This document shows, piece after piece, positions 45,801 through 56,105 of a DNA stretch of 60,000 nucleotides. The notes under the pieces were generated by a model. The model was given only the letters and a program-made list of their open reading frames with translations, was not told the DNA's origin and made no database searches. How positions within the stretch are numbered: position 1 is the stretch's first letter; every line of letters starts with the position of its first letter. Source of the DNA: Liolophura sinensis (lineage: Eukaryota; Mollusca; Polyplacophora; Chitonida; Chitonidae); contig NC_088297.1 of NCBI RefSeq assembly GCF_032854445.1, forward strand, positions 1,590,639 through 1,650,638. The letters are read 5' to 3'. The position numbers and the translations under genes are program-made.

Positions 45801-48800
45801 TCAGTTTTCTAATCTTTTAACTTGGTTTACGTGTAAAATGGTTAGAAGATTGGTGTGGTGTTATTTTGTAGCATTATCATTTTATCTGGTTTGCATTATA
45901 CTGTCAAATAATGAATATTTAAAGCTGGTGATCGTAATGCCATATACGATCAGATTTGTGGTATATAAATATTGGCATTGACAATTATATAACGACGAGG
46001 TGAACACGGATGTAAGCTGAATGGCAAACCCCAAAGCAAAATCCCTGCAGCAGGAGCCGGATTTGAACTTTCGACCTCACTGATCAGTGTATATGCACTC
46101 TTCTGAACTCGATAAAAACAAACGCTGTGACACAACCCTCATGAACTGGCCCGAGTTGTGTGTATAGCTTAAAAGGCTCACATATTTTGCGAGATTTCTC
46201 TTTGACTGTGCTATATATATATTACCAGCAAAGATCTCAGTGGAGCAAGTTTATATCTGGTGATATTTAGAACGACGCAATAGGACAGGTAGTATCTGCA
46301 GCCAATATAACCTGTGTTTATCAACCACAATTAAAACTGGTCGCTTGGCCGGGCAATCCCGATTCCTCTACCCTTAATAAAGGCCACCATCATTTAAGTT
46401 AAAAATTCTTTCACAGTAAAAAAACTGTTTCTAATCTACATAAAAAATAATGTTATTCCAACTTTTTGCTTTACAGAGACAGTTTACAAATCTACCGTAA
46501 ACAGACATTTCAAGTCCTACCATTCCTGTGGAAAACTACTCTTTTCTGCCTTATGTGGACGCTCACAAATTACGTGTACATCCGGTCAATTTTGATTTTG
46601 TCAGCAATGGACGTCACTGCGTTGTTCTCAACTAGCCAGAGCTTTGTTTACATGCTGTCATGGATAGTATTATTTGAAAAATTTGTTGCTATACGGGTAA
46701 GTTATTTATCTATGAATTTATTTGTTTCACTGGTTCATCTTACACAAAAATATTTCACTTATACAATGACAGCCCATAGTATGATGCCAGGCAACCCTTC
46801 AAAACCAGGGGGGAAACTCACGACCATCCACATCTTACTGGCAAAACTTCCGACGTGTTACTTTTATCACAATTTTCTAAAATTAAATTTAAAACGAAGT
46901 AACTTACATTCCAAGTCGTCGACTGAAACTAATTCCACTGAAGTCCACAAACTCAGTTTTTAATTTAGTGAGTTATTTTCAAGTTTGAAGTTTGAGCGTC
47001 CAGCGGATATAGTTCTATCTCAGATTGTTTTTTTTTAAATTAGATATTCTTTCCCTCAGCTCGAACACTGAACTTGCGTGTATTTATTCCCAGTATAATC
47101 CTTTGAAGTCAAGGAAAATTCCACCTTAATTCATATTCAGATGTAAAAGAAAGGCCTTTAAACACTCTCAAGAAAAATTGGAAAAAAAATTTTTCCTAGA
47201 ATAAAGTGTATAAAACACTGGGTTTGGCGATATCTGTTCACCATATTTTAAATAATGGTCTTAGATCCAGCTTCTGCATTTTAGCACAAAGAGTGGCCTG
47301 GAACGTACACTTTATATAAATCATCCGTATTAAAACACGGAAGTGACGTCAATGATACCCATTAATAACCGTTTCGAATCATGTGTTTCAAAAGCTCTTT
47401 GTCATAAAATGATCAAGACAATGTTTCGCGGTATTTTATGTGCTGTAGACATTTTGAGAGCGTTTTCATGTCATTGAATATTACAAAAGATATTAAAACA
47501 AAGTAATTTAACATTAAACTTGACTTTTGCCGTTGACGATCTTAAGCTAGCCTTTCCTTGTTAACCTGCATGGGATCCTGACGTCAAAACGCATATTTCC
47601 TGCTATACATGGTACCTCAAAGGCTGTCATAAAAGTATGAAAGAAAAACGAAATATAAATTTGCCATAAAACACATCAAAGTCACAGGCATGTCGTATAA
47701 ATCAACCATGTAAACAGGAAAATATTTGCGTGATTGCTATGTATATAATTTGTCTTTCAGATTGTTGCTATGATATTCTCAATTACCGGAATAGTATTAT
47801 TTGCATACGTGGACGGATTCGGTAGCCCTTCAATGTGGGGCGTCGTACTGGCGGCGGTCTCCGCATCCTCTGCCTCTGTACATAAGGTGAGTCTGGCAAA
47901 AGTTGTCTCCCCTCTTATTTAACGTTCTGGTGTACGTATTGTTCGTCTCGGCGAAAATCTGTTTCTGTTATGCCTTAAAGGGAATGAAAGCAATGACATG
48001 AAAGGGAAGGCCAGTAAACATTATCCGTAAAAATATTTCAATTTGTAGTTTTTTTTTTTAGTTTTCCAATTGAGTAAGACGTCCTTATCTGAATTTTACT
48101 GTGGCACATTAACATGGTGACCGTCGTAAACCTTAATATGACTATGTCCTCGGAAACACGCTGAACTCAGAAACCCGATGATCTCAGAAACACGCTTATC
48201 TCTCGATGACCTCAGAAACACAATGACCCAAGAAACACGATAGCCTCCTGAACACGATGGCTTCGCAAACACGATGACATTAGAGACATGATTACCTCAG
48301 GGATACGATGACCTCAGAAACACGATGACATCAGGGGCACTAAGATTTCAAAACACGATGATCCCAGAACACGATAATCTCAGGAACACGATGGCCTCAG
48401 AAGCACGATGACCTCGGAAACACTAGGACATCAGAAACTCGATGACCTCAGGAACCCGATGACCTCAGAAACTCGACAGCCTCAAAAACACGACGACTTC
48501 GGGACCACGATAACCTCCGAAACACAATGACCTCAAAAACACGACAACTTCTGACACAAGACATCAGGCCGTTTACACATTGCCATTGCTGTAGGAAAGC
48601 TGCTCAGATTTTGCTATTGTTGTTCCGTTTTCCAGGTGCTCTTTAAAAAGTTTGTTGGAGACGCGTCTTACGGTCAGACTTCGTTATTCCTCAGCTTAAT
48701 AGGTAAGCCACTAAATCTGAAGTGTTGCCAAACCTTTAACATTTACACTTCAAAAAAATATATTAAACTGTACACTGGTTGAAACAAGTAATTCAACTAT

Positions 48801-50559
48801 CCAAACTCCGGCCAGTATACATCGTAGGCGACTAAAATTCATTTTGCTGTATCAAGGAGCATTTGTGTATTATGTCAGCATGAAGAGATCAAACTGTCTA
48901 TATATGCACCATGACGTTATGTCGAGATGGTGCTTCAGTTCTGCAAGTTGAGTGGATTGTGTCTGTGAAGAACCGTGTAACTGCTGGCTTTATTCGTCCC
49001 CGTTTTAAAACGTTTTGGTCGCTGTATGTCGTATTTCAACCTAATGATGTAACGTTTTGAAGACAGGTGTGTCACACTATTTCATTTAGTTTTCAACCAT
49101 GCGCAAAGATCTTTGTTTATTGTCAGCCATTTTAGATTATTACATCATATAATAATTGCCTATACAAAGATGTTCGTTACTTCCTCTCGTAATGAATATT
49201 CGTGTCTTATGTCGTCACAGGCGTAGGGTGCATTGCCTGTTTATGGCCAATCCTACTGGCTCTCTACTTCACGCAGGCGGAAGCTCTCGATTTTTCCGTT
49301 ATTCCATGGGGCTACTTATCCGGTGCAAGCGCCCTTATGTTTGGTAAGTCGGATCTGTTTATGTCTTAAGGGCACTGTTGTTTTAGAGTACGCGTTATGT
49401 AATATGTGAATATTAGAGGGTAAATCGGGTAAACGGGGTTTACTTTTCTAACCGCCTCAAAACTGGAGTAGAATTTACGATCCACAGAAGTAAAAAGTTA
49501 AGTCTAGATGTAGAAAAAAAAACAGAAAGAACAAATAATTGGCTAAATCAATTTTGTCTAGGATTGTGGGCAAAGGTTCCCACGTATTACCGGTGTATTC
49601 CGGGCTTTTGCCAGTTAGATTTTAACTGTTAATGTAAATGCTTATAGTATTGCGTTACACGTCCACTAGCAGCAAGTGAAGAGATCTCCTAGTCCTGACT
49701 GTACACAGGTCGATTTTGATGAATTACTTGATGTTTAATTTGATGTTATTTCAATGCTGTATTTACAGTGTACCAGTCCATGGTGTATTATGGCGTCACG
49801 GTTACGTATCAAATGTTCATTGGCCTCGGTTTGGTGTTTGGACTTCCCCTATGTGCAGGTATGACAAAACGTTCATGCTCTTCATGGTGGGTTATCGCTC
49901 CTTGAACAGTGTGTAACGCTCTCTTTCTACATGTGTAGCTCTGTTACTTTCAGCTTAAAAGTCGTGTATATCCAATTCCGCCTAACGCCGTACGCAGGAA
50001 GTTTGCCATGTACGGCCGGGGTGCTGTTTATGTGCACACTGGTTCACTTTTCACGTAACACTACTGGAAAAATTTAGAGCGTAGAGAAAAAAAAATAAAA
50101 AGAAAAAAAAAATCACCAGATGATTAAAATAAATAACCTTAATCTGAAGTGCCCTTAACAACTATCTATAAAAAAATATACAATGTGCTGGAAGCTGTGC
50201 TGAGAATGACAGCGCTGTCGGGGATGTAGCTGTTGATAGTGATATATTCCTGTTCTAGTAGGGTAAATTTTGGATATGCGCATGCGTGGCATTTTCTAAC
50301 TTAACATCGGCCACTGACGGGTTTTTTTTTTTTTTCTACACCAACAGCGGCAGACCTGCATTGGAGGGACGACACATTCCCGGGGATGAAGACAGCAGCC
50401 ATTGTTCTCATTGCCATAGGACTGTTGTTGATTCTCCTCCCTGAAGACTGGCACGACAGTTTCTTGAAACTTATTCGGTGGAAGAAGAGGTCCGACATGC
50501 CCCCTGTCGCTCAAACGCCGAGGTCACGCCTCCGAGGAACGGCGTTGTCACTCTACTGA
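36546..50559 (+). CDS. SLC35F3/F4-like solute carrier, seven 3' coding exons
   Basis: Spliced gene for a multi-pass transporter of the SLC35F3/F4 group (drug/metabolite transporter superfamily). Human SLC35F3 has been linked to thiamine transport; the substrate here is inferred at best. Exons are 36546-36831, 46477-46696, 47761-47886, 48636-48702, 49221-49343, 49769-49858 and 50348-50559, all with AG/GT borders and matching phases (2,0,0,1,1,1), giving about 373 residues and a TGA stop. Family-like motifs in order are LWTLTNY-type (LMWTLTNYVY), MLSWIVL, VLFKKFVG, IPWG, GVTVTY and LLLILLPEDW. About ten hydrophobic segments are visible, followed by a basic C-terminal tail of about 30 residues. 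The N-terminus is incomplete: the first exon starts two bases into a codon, so at least one upstream exon is missing from this model. Introns hold SINEs and minisatellites. F3 versus F4 assignment is not resolved. Confidence 0.9.
36904..37243 (+). mobile_element. SINE family 2 with tRNA-like head
   Basis: Head CAGATAGCACAGTTGGTAAA and GCGTCCGCTTCGG, B-box-like GTTCCAGTCACACC, GAGGAAGTTGTAACTTCCTC, and the far end TTAAGCCCCAAGCAGTCGCT. Lies at the inner end of inverted arm 2, in the first transporter intron. Confidence 0.92.
36942..37547. repeat. ~610-bp inverted duplication, arm 2
   Basis: Reverse complement of 31678-32292, ending CCATATGTTGAACGTGT at 37547. Non-SINE part (37244-37547) is the most conserved. 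Confidence 0.93.
37967..38095 (-). mobile_element. SINE family 1, 5'-truncated
   Basis: Tail (TTTA)n then TTCGTGTTTCACGCCATAGT, CAGCGGCCAGCATTATGGTG, ending near GAGCCCGGGGGAGACAC. Confidence 0.88.
38715..38728. promoter_or_regulatory. perfect RFX-type X-box palindrome
   Basis: GTTGCCATGGTAAC matches the X-box consensus bound by RFX factors (GTNRCC, short spacer, RGYAAC). It lies in the large intron. Near-matches occur at 28711-28724 (GTTGCCATGGTGAC), 24518 (ATTGCCATGGAAAC) and 25025 (GTTGCCACGGCAGC). Confidence 0.45.
39008..39105. repeat. ~20-bp tandem repeat, about 5 units
   Basis: Unit around GAAGCGTCCGGTACCCCCCT with substitutions. Intronic, GC-rich compared with surroundings. Confidence 0.8.
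41333..41415 (+). mobile_element. SINE family 1 body fragment
   Basis: GTACGTGGAAAAGTCTACAA, GGTCGTGGATTTCCCTTGGG and CTCTGTTCGGTT correspond to the SINE body; neither head nor tail present. Confidence 0.6.
42176..42315 (-). mobile_element. SINE family 1, 5'-truncated, with target duplication
   Basis: Tail TTTATTTGATTGGTGTTTTA to CCCACGACCATCC. A 10-bp direct repeat TATGGCGAAT at 42166-42175 and 42316-42325 flanks the element. Confidence 0.9.
43342..43610. repeat. 39-bp tandem repeat, ~6.5 near-identical units
   Basis: Unit GACTGGCGTCATTACATGCG then AAAGAAGACATGACAATAT. Five central units are essentially identical; the outer ones differ. As 39 is divisible by three and the unit lacks stops in several frames, long open frames run on both strands, with a 13-residue period (MTGVITCERRHDN on plus). 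Intronic and not supported as coding. Confidence 0.95.
43611..43800. repeat. degenerate continuation of the 39-bp array
   Basis: Units of about 30-37 bp around TGTACACGATAGAAGACATG and GATGTCGGTG at roughly 43660, 43700, 43737 and 43767. More diverged than the central array, as expected for the edge of a tandem array. Confidence 0.75.
44006..44221. mobile_element. MITE-like element, TACACTCAA termini
   Basis: 216 bp AT-rich segment starting TACACTCAAAAAAA and ending TTTCTTGAGTGTA, an imperfect terminal inverted pair of about 13 bp. Interior repeats TTCTGTTA/TTCTATTA motifs, no coding capacity. No clear target duplication. Confidence 0.6.
44833..44970 (-). mobile_element. SINE family 1, head-side fragment
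   Basis: GTGGGACGAAACTGGACAGA, TATCCGCAGAGAGTC, GAGCTGGACTTGAACTCACC (B-box region on the minus strand). The A/T tail is missing. Confidence 0.75.
45312..45538 (+). mobile_element. SINE family 1, full length
   Basis: Head GGGGCCTCCATGGCTCATTT, TTAGCACGCTAGCGCAGCGT, B box GAGTTCAAGTCC, tail AAACACCAATGAAATAAGGA. A piece of the body (about 35 bp) is missing after ACGTGGGAATG. Confidence 0.92.
46477..46696 (+). CDS. SLC35F-like exon, TM3-TM4
   Basis: Acceptor TTTGCTTTACAG, donor CGG|GTAAGT. The first base completes an Arg codon begun in the previous exon. It encodes an amphipathic stretch, the strongly family-like LMWTLTNYVYIRSI and the second signature SFVYMLSWIVLFEKF. This is the most recognisable exon of the gene. 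Confidence 0.92.
46701..46865 (-). mobile_element. old SINE family 1 right after a splice donor
   Basis: Diverged copy: TTATTTATCTATGAATTTAT, GTTTCACTGG, AAATATTTCACTTATACAAT, CACGACCATCCACATC, CTTCCGACGT. Its tail starts about 5 bp after exon end 46696, so it forms the beginning of the intron. Confidence 0.75.
47761..47886 (+). CDS. SLC35F-like exon, TM5-TM6
   Basis: 126 bp, 42 codons, phase 0 at both ends. Acceptor TTGTCTTTCAG, donor CATAAG|GTGAGT. It encodes IVAMIFSITGIVLFAYVDGF and a second small-residue-rich membrane segment ending ASSASVHK. The YxDGF after the helix is typical of the group. Confidence 0.9.
48130..48560. repeat. intronic ~17-bp tandem repeat, over 20 degenerate units
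   Basis: Core GATGACCTCAGAAACAC repeated with substitutions across the intron 47887-48635. It fills over half the intron but leaves both splice sites clear. Confidence 0.92.
48636..48702 (+). CDS. SLC35F-like exon, short cytosolic/TM7 start
   Basis: 67-bp exon between TTTTCCAG and ATAG|GTAAGC. It encodes VLFKKFVGDASYGQTSLFL and the start of TM7; VLFK follows directly on the VHK of the previous exon as in SLC35F3/F4. The single leftover G joins GC of the next exon to make Gly. Confidence 0.88.
49221..49343 (+). CDS. SLC35F-like exon, TM7-TM8
   Basis: Acceptor TATGTCGTCACAG, donor TTTG|GTAAGT. It encodes the rest of TM7 (CIACLWPILLALYFT), an acidic loop and the conserved IPWG motif leading into TM8. 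Confidence 0.9.
49769..49858 (+). CDS. SLC35F-like exon, TM8-TM9
   Basis: 90-bp exon in phase 1 on both sides, acceptor TGTATTTACAG, donor GCAG|GTATGA. It encodes VYYGVTVTYQMFIGLGLVF, which matches the re-entrant region of the family, ending with a Pro-Leu-Cys-Ala turn. Confidence 0.88.
49978..50026 (-). mobile_element. SINE family 1 fragment
   Basis: CGCCTAACGCCGTACGCAGG and GTACGGCCGGGGTGCTG, two SINE ends brought together by a large internal deletion. Intronic. Confidence 0.5.
50348..50559 (+). CDS. SLC35F-like terminal coding exon, TM10 and C-tail
   Basis: Acceptor after a long pyrimidine tract (T run, CTACACCAACAG). It encodes a charged loop (DLHWRDDTFPG), TM10 with IAIGLLLILLPEDW, and a basic tail (RWKKRSD... 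RSRLRG) to the TGA at 50557-50559. The LLPE[ED]W ending of the last helix is a hallmark of SLC35F3/F4. Confidence 0.9.
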
Positions 50560-51664
50560 GATCACACACCCATTCACACGTGAAGTAAAACATATCACCC
50601 CAAATGTACAGTATTTGTGTGCAAAAGATCACCTGTGTGTAAAAGATTTTCCAAAGTTATAGCACACTTTGGAAAGAGACAATTCACGTCACAATGACAA
50701 TCATTTCACTCAGGATAGTCAAAACTAATGGTAAAATCTCATGAGAAAATGCAACAGCTGGAGAGTGGACATGAGTATTCAGAAATTTGTCAGATTAGAT
50801 TTGTCCATGATCAGTAAAACATCAGACAAAAATCTTTTTGGCAGTAAAACAAAACAGTCGAACTTTTCACCATACAAAGTACTACACAGAAGTGTGTGTG
50901 TGTGTTTTTTTTTCTGCAATGACAGTAACAAAAGGATTTATTTTGACTCAGAAAGTGCCGTGTTTGTCATGGCAGTGAATCCATACCATTGTTGACTAAA
51001 GATGACTAATATATGTACCACAAAACCACAGTTTATACCAAACACATCTCCATGTGTCATCATTGGTATGTATCGTTTTTTGATTTGAATCCGTCATACA
51101 CATTGTCGTTGTTTGAAAACAACCGAAAAAGCGAGGTACATTTTTGGACGCAATAACTTGAATCCAAGGAGGAATTATCATTGTTTTCCTGCAACACCTA
51201 CGGTGCAAGAGGTGCTCAAAAATGGACACGGCATGTACGGGAACAGACTGCATATTCTGGACCGAACTACTTTCGTATCGTTACAAGGAATTTGTGACAG
51301 GGTATCAGCATCGTTTTGATCGTGCTATATATGGCAGTCGAGACCTACACGTGCTCGACTAAGTGCTTAAAAAAGGAAGTGCTATTTCAAATGAAACCCG
51401 CACTCGAAATAGCTGACCAACTAACGACTAATTGTAATTCTCATACTCTATTTGAAGGGAGGTAACTCTGAAATCCAAATGTTTTAAATCTACTCCGCAA
51501 AGCACGACAGGAGGCTCAAGACGAGATTGTTCTATACTGTTCATTTTGTTAAAAGCATGATCACCTGTGACCGGTTTCATTCAGATGTATGGTTCTGCAA
51601 ACACTGCGCCAGTTCAATGAAGATTTTGTCGCAGCCTCCAGACCTTATTTATATGTGTTCTCGA

Positions 51665-51965
51665 ATGAATGAATGAATGAATGCTTTGGGTTTAACGTCG
51701 TCATAGGTATATAATCATTAGATTTGTGTACATATACTGTATATTCTTGTGGCAGGCCGAGTCCATGCCGCCAAAATGCTACCGTCACTGAAGTAATATG
51801 CCGAGGACACCAGACAACCCACCCAGTTACATTATACTGACACGTCTCTTTGCTCTAATCTCTCAGTGCTGAGCTTCAAAAAGAGGCGGCAGTAAGTACT
51901 ATTTTCAACACGTCTCTACATGTGACATGACATCGGGTCGTGGCCGGGTGTTCAAAGCGCTTTCG
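51665..51965. mobile_element. SINE family 2 relative, diverged
   Basis: GAATGAATGAATGCTTTGGG, TTTAACGTCGTC, GGCAGGCCGAGTCCATGCCG, GACACCAGACAACCCACCCA and ATTATACTGACAC. Same subfamily as 55775-56105. In the probable 3'UTR. Confidence 0.65.
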
Positions 51966-52212
51966 TTTTAATCACTACGCAAAAACAAATGCAAACTTTT
52001 TGTAGATTCCCCTGATCTCACTGTTCGTTTGGCCTTAGCGACGTTATTCCGTCGACGACGCTCGAGACAGTTTCACGAACGATCAAAGCCCACCTGACTT
52101 CCACCAATACAGTATGGCAAAGTTAACATTCACATGCCATAGACCGGTGTTTTCCCCTTAGCACAATGGACTCCTCCATCTATAAAACTGGCGTGCGCCA
52201 TTGTAAAGGTGG

Positions 52213-52239
52213 AAGGGAGAGGGGGGGGGGGGGGGGGGG
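52213..52239. repeat. G-rich homopolymer run
   Basis: A near-uninterrupted run of G of 20 or so bases near the centre of the probable 3'UTR. Could form a G-quadruplex; length may be imprecise. Confidence 0.9.
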
Positions 52240-52708
52240 TTGGAGGTTAGTAAAGCCTTGACGAACAATCAAATAAATATATAAAATCCGATAAAGAAAA
52301 ATATGATTTAGACATTATACTTGAGGACTTTATCCAACGGTCTCTGTATGGTCAAATGAAAAGACACTTGAATGATTCTGTGAACACCGTGTGAAAAAGG
52401 TGCGGCCTTCAACAAAAGCCAAGTTAATAAAATAAAATTCCTATATCACCGAAGTTAGTGTCAAACATCAAATACTGGCGTCGATTCAGGAATCCATTGG
52501 TGTGGTGGTTTCGGGGACAAATGCTAATCTTTGGGGAATCTTTTAGGAAATCCATCGGTGTGATCACTTGCACGGGAAAAATTCCGACGTTCACAGAGAA
52601 AATGATGATTGATTTGTCTTGGAGGAAAATAATCGGGTCTGTGAAGAAGAAGCAAACGTGAAACACTGAATCAGCCCATGTACGGTCGGTCACAAGTGAT
52701 AACTGTTC

Positions 52709-52915
52709 ATTTATTTATTCACTTGGTGTTTAACGCGGTACTCAGACATATTTCACTTATACAACGGTGGCCAGCTTTGTGGTGGGAGGCAAAAGGGCAG
52801 AGCCCGCGGAAATGCCGCAGGCTGCTGAGAAATCTTCCCATGTGCGACCGGAGAGGAATTCAACTTGAGATGGCTTTGAACTCAGACGCTGCAGCCCCAA
52901 ATAACGAATGATTCC
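52709..52915 (-). mobile_element. SINE family 1, diverged
   Basis: TTTATTCACTTGGTGTTTAA, ATTTCACTTATACAACGGTG, GGCAGAGCCC, TCCCATGTGCGACCGGAGAG, GGCTTTGAACTCAGACGCTG. Confidence 0.85.
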
Positions 52916-53490
52916 ATTGCATAGGATGGGATCTGGTGTCATTTCAGTGTGTTTAAGAAAAATGTACTTGTATCATGTTTCTTAGCCTCCCGGTGCAATA
53001 AGAACCAAACTATAGAAAAGCAAACGGCAGCACATGGATCCTGTATGTAAGACAACACCAACATTTTGGTTGATCGCAGAACTTTATCATGGTGGTTAGA
53101 AGGGTATCTATAGAACATATACTGATGATATGATAGTAATAACAACGATGATTGCTTGCTTATGATGATTCAGATGATCGCATGATTGGTATGATGGATG
53201 ATATAATTTTCCTTGAAGTATTCGTGCGTATATGAGTGTATTGGATCCTCACGAGTTCCACTAGAGTATCTGTACGTTAATGAAAATCGTGCTGTTGTTT
53301 GAAAAATCGCATTGTTTAGAATTATGATATAACTGACAAGTTCATACTATTTGTACGATGTATTTTTATTAGCTTAGATGTGTTTGTTTAGAACTGGAAA
53401 AAAATATTTTGAGACAATGATGTACGGTATGTATTTACAATCTTGTAAGTCTATATTGTTGGTAATAAAACTTGTAAAGGTTTGTTTCCT

Positions 53491-54747
53491 CCTTGTTGTT
53501 GTAGCATAGACGGGTTTGTGTAAGTCCCTATTTCGATGTATGCATTAATGCACCCTACTTACCTTGCCTACTTATTTTGACTTCATCATAAATCCCGCGA
53601 AAGAGTTGCTTTTTGACAAAAATATACCGTATATAAGTCCAACTAACGCGTGAAAAAACTTGCAAGAAAATTAAAACCGTCAGATTTCAAACAAAAAAAT
53701 TTCTGCTTAGAGCAATAGCTCGTCCTAAATCGAAAGCCAGTTAGGTAATGACGTGTCCAGATCAGTAGTGACATGATATGCCAAGCGTTGCTCTCTGGTG
53801 GCCAAGATGTGCCACTAGCCAATGATTTGTCGCCTCCCGTTCAAAGAATTTTTGAGGCCGTGTTGACAATAAACGGTCGTTTGGTCGCAGAAGACCACTT
53901 CTCTTCCACCAGTATGGTAGGCTGCACATCTGTACCTCACATTGTCAAAGTCCATCAATAGTCTGTCAAATGTTATAGTAATTAAACTAAGTCGCTTCAG
54001 TGTTTTTCTCCCCATAAAACCGACCACAGCCATGGTGTAAGTGAAAGTTTCCTACTAGTGCAGTTTTACGTGTGATCTCAAGCTTGGGCATTTACAGTAC
54101 ATCAGAAGGTTCTTCCTGTAACGCATTTAGCAAGTTACCCCCCCCCCCCCTTCACCCCCCAACGCTAGCGTTAGTAGCTCAGAGAGCGAAGTTAACCCAG
54201 TACAGACCCCTGTACGTGGGTCATGATCCATCGTAATGTCCCTTACCCATCTACGTCATTTGTGGGATTCCTTAACACGAAGGGCCTGATTTTACTGGGC
54301 GTGGTATATCCTTCTGAGAGCCAATCACATCGGAAAATGGGCGACCATCTTTACACTTGTATATGTAATTACAGCTGATGTCGTGCAACGTCAGACTATC
54401 CCATGATAAAACCTTATCTCTTATGCAGTTCTCAGCAAAATGAGCAAAAATGTTTGTCTTCCTATCACTGGAACAGTGGAATCATTGTTGTTGGTTCAAA
54501 TCCTGTCTTAGAATGTCAGCTATAGATTCACTTGATCTCAACGCTCGATCTCAATGTTCATGACAACAAACTTTTGATGATTCCAGTGTCACAGGTTGAG
54601 CTGCCTAATGATAGTTAAGGCCACTTGACTTCCCCCAGTATGGTGTGAATATATTTTTACGTCACGCACGGAAAAGTTCGTCAGCACTTTACCAAAAGTT
54701 GGTGGTTTTTCTGCGAGCACTCCAACCCGCCATCATAAAAACTGACG
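53491..54747. other. unrecognised stretch with a C homopolymer
   Basis: No gene supported. A C run at 54139-54150 is followed by another short C run. The frame at 53773-53961 has no family resemblance. Confidence 0.5.
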
Positions 54748-54761
54748 TCGAACAGCTTTCA

Positions 54762-54928
54762 CTGGCTTCCTTCCCGGTCGTACATGGGAAGGTCTGCCAG
54801 TAGCTTGCGGATCGTCGTGGGTTTCCCCCGGGTTCTGCCCGGTTTCCACCAACCATAACACTGGCCGCCGTCGAAAAGTGAAATATTCTTGAGTACGGCA
54901 TAAAACACCAACCAAATAAATAAATAAA
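54762..54928 (+). mobile_element. SINE family 1, 5'-truncated, with target duplication
   Basis: Body from CTGGCTTCCTTCCCGGTCGT to AAACACCAACCAAATAAATA. Perfect 14-bp direct repeat TCGAACAGCTTTCA at 54748-54761 and 54929-54942. Confidence 0.95.
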
Positions 54929-54942
54929 TCGAACAGCTTTCA

Positions 54943-55774
54943 GATATATGAAATATGTTCATCCTTCCCACATATAAAATTTTGTAGCAGGACTAATGTT
55001 ATGTTGAATTATATTGAAGACGAAATATAAGCCTCTAAATAAGAAAATTATTAAAATATGTAGAAAGATAAATGAAAAAAAAAACAACAAAAACAAATAA
55101 ACATGGCTGTACCCTTTAGTAGCCATAACAGCGTATAATGTCTTCCCCAAATAGACTTAATTGACTACTTCACGCTGTATCTTGTTAAGTACTACGTCAA
55201 ATGACAAAGCTGTGTCAATGTTCTTATTTATAATGCTCATTTAATTAGCGCTTCGCCCAAGGTTAAGAGATTTGGGAAAAAAGAGAGAGAGAAAAAAAAA
55301 ACATTTTCCTGCTTTAATACATGTATCTGTCACAGCATGATGTATATCCTTCCCTGTCCGAAAGCGGGTTTGGATCACGTGACGAAAAGAATTGCTGATC
55401 TCGGGCTAGGCCATGTGTCTCGTACAAATAATTTGAGAAAAGGACAATAAACACGATGACGGTAGATTATATAGTTACGTGTAGAAGAGAAAGGGAAATT
55501 ATCTCACAACGAGCATCGTTTTACTTGCAGTAGCCGTGAGAGAATGCAAGAGGAAAGAAAATAACTGAACGGCATACCTCGGTTTAATTTTTATATTCAG
55601 TTTTATATTCAGTCAGACGAAAGCTTTATGTAGCTTTAACGTTTTTAATTGCAGATTATAAACGACTCCGAGCTTAAGGAGCTCATATACGTCTACATGT
55701 AGTCGGCATTGGTGACATAACTTCAAGTAAAGGTGCTCCGGCGTTCTACTATCATGTTCTTTTCTGTGATTCAT
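54943..55774. other. unrecognised stretch
   Basis: AT-rich, no gene or repeat recognised. Confidence 0.5.
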
Positions 55775-56105
55775 GTGTATGCGTGCTGACGATTTTACAT
55801 CATATTCAACAATTTTTCGGTCGTATGACGACGAAAGAAAAACTAGGTGTGTGTGTGTATAGGACCGTGTCTTCCTGTGACAGGGTGGGTCCATGCCACC
55901 AGAGTGCTGCATCCACTGAAGTTTCGTGCTAACGACACCACACACGAATAGCCCACCTATTCACATTATACTGACAGAGGGCAAACATGTCCAGATTTCT
56001 TGCTCAAACCTATCGATACTGAGAGGCGAGGCAAAAGGTGCCAAATTTTAGCCGTTACCACTTTATTTTGTCCAGATCCGGGTTTAATCACCCTTCTACC
56101 CACTC
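55775..56105. mobile_element. SINE family 2 relative, diverged
   Basis: CATATTCAACAATTTTTCGG, GTCGTATGACGACGAAAG, CAGGGTGGGTCCATGCCACC, GTTTCGTGCTAACGACACCA, CATTATACTGACAGAGGGC. A B-box-like TCCGGGTTTAATCACCC is near 56090. No target duplication seen. Confidence 0.65.

Larger units (their letters stand above)
50560..53490 (+). other. probable 3'UTR of the SLC35F-like gene
   Basis: No coding sequence is recognisable here. Several AATAAA strings occur. The one at about 53464 is followed by a T/G-rich stretch, the arrangement of a poly(A) site, so the UTR may be as long as 2.9 kb; earlier AATAAA strings near 52270 and 52427 are alternatives. The stretch contains a family-2 SINE relative (51665-51965), a G homopolymer (near 52220) and a minus-strand family-1 SINE (52709-52915). 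UTR extent is inference. Confidence 0.35.

Noticed and set aside
46466-46963. 165-codon single-exon gene
   Set aside because: Only the first part (46477-46696) is coding; the rest is intron with SINE sequence after a consensus GTAAGT donor.
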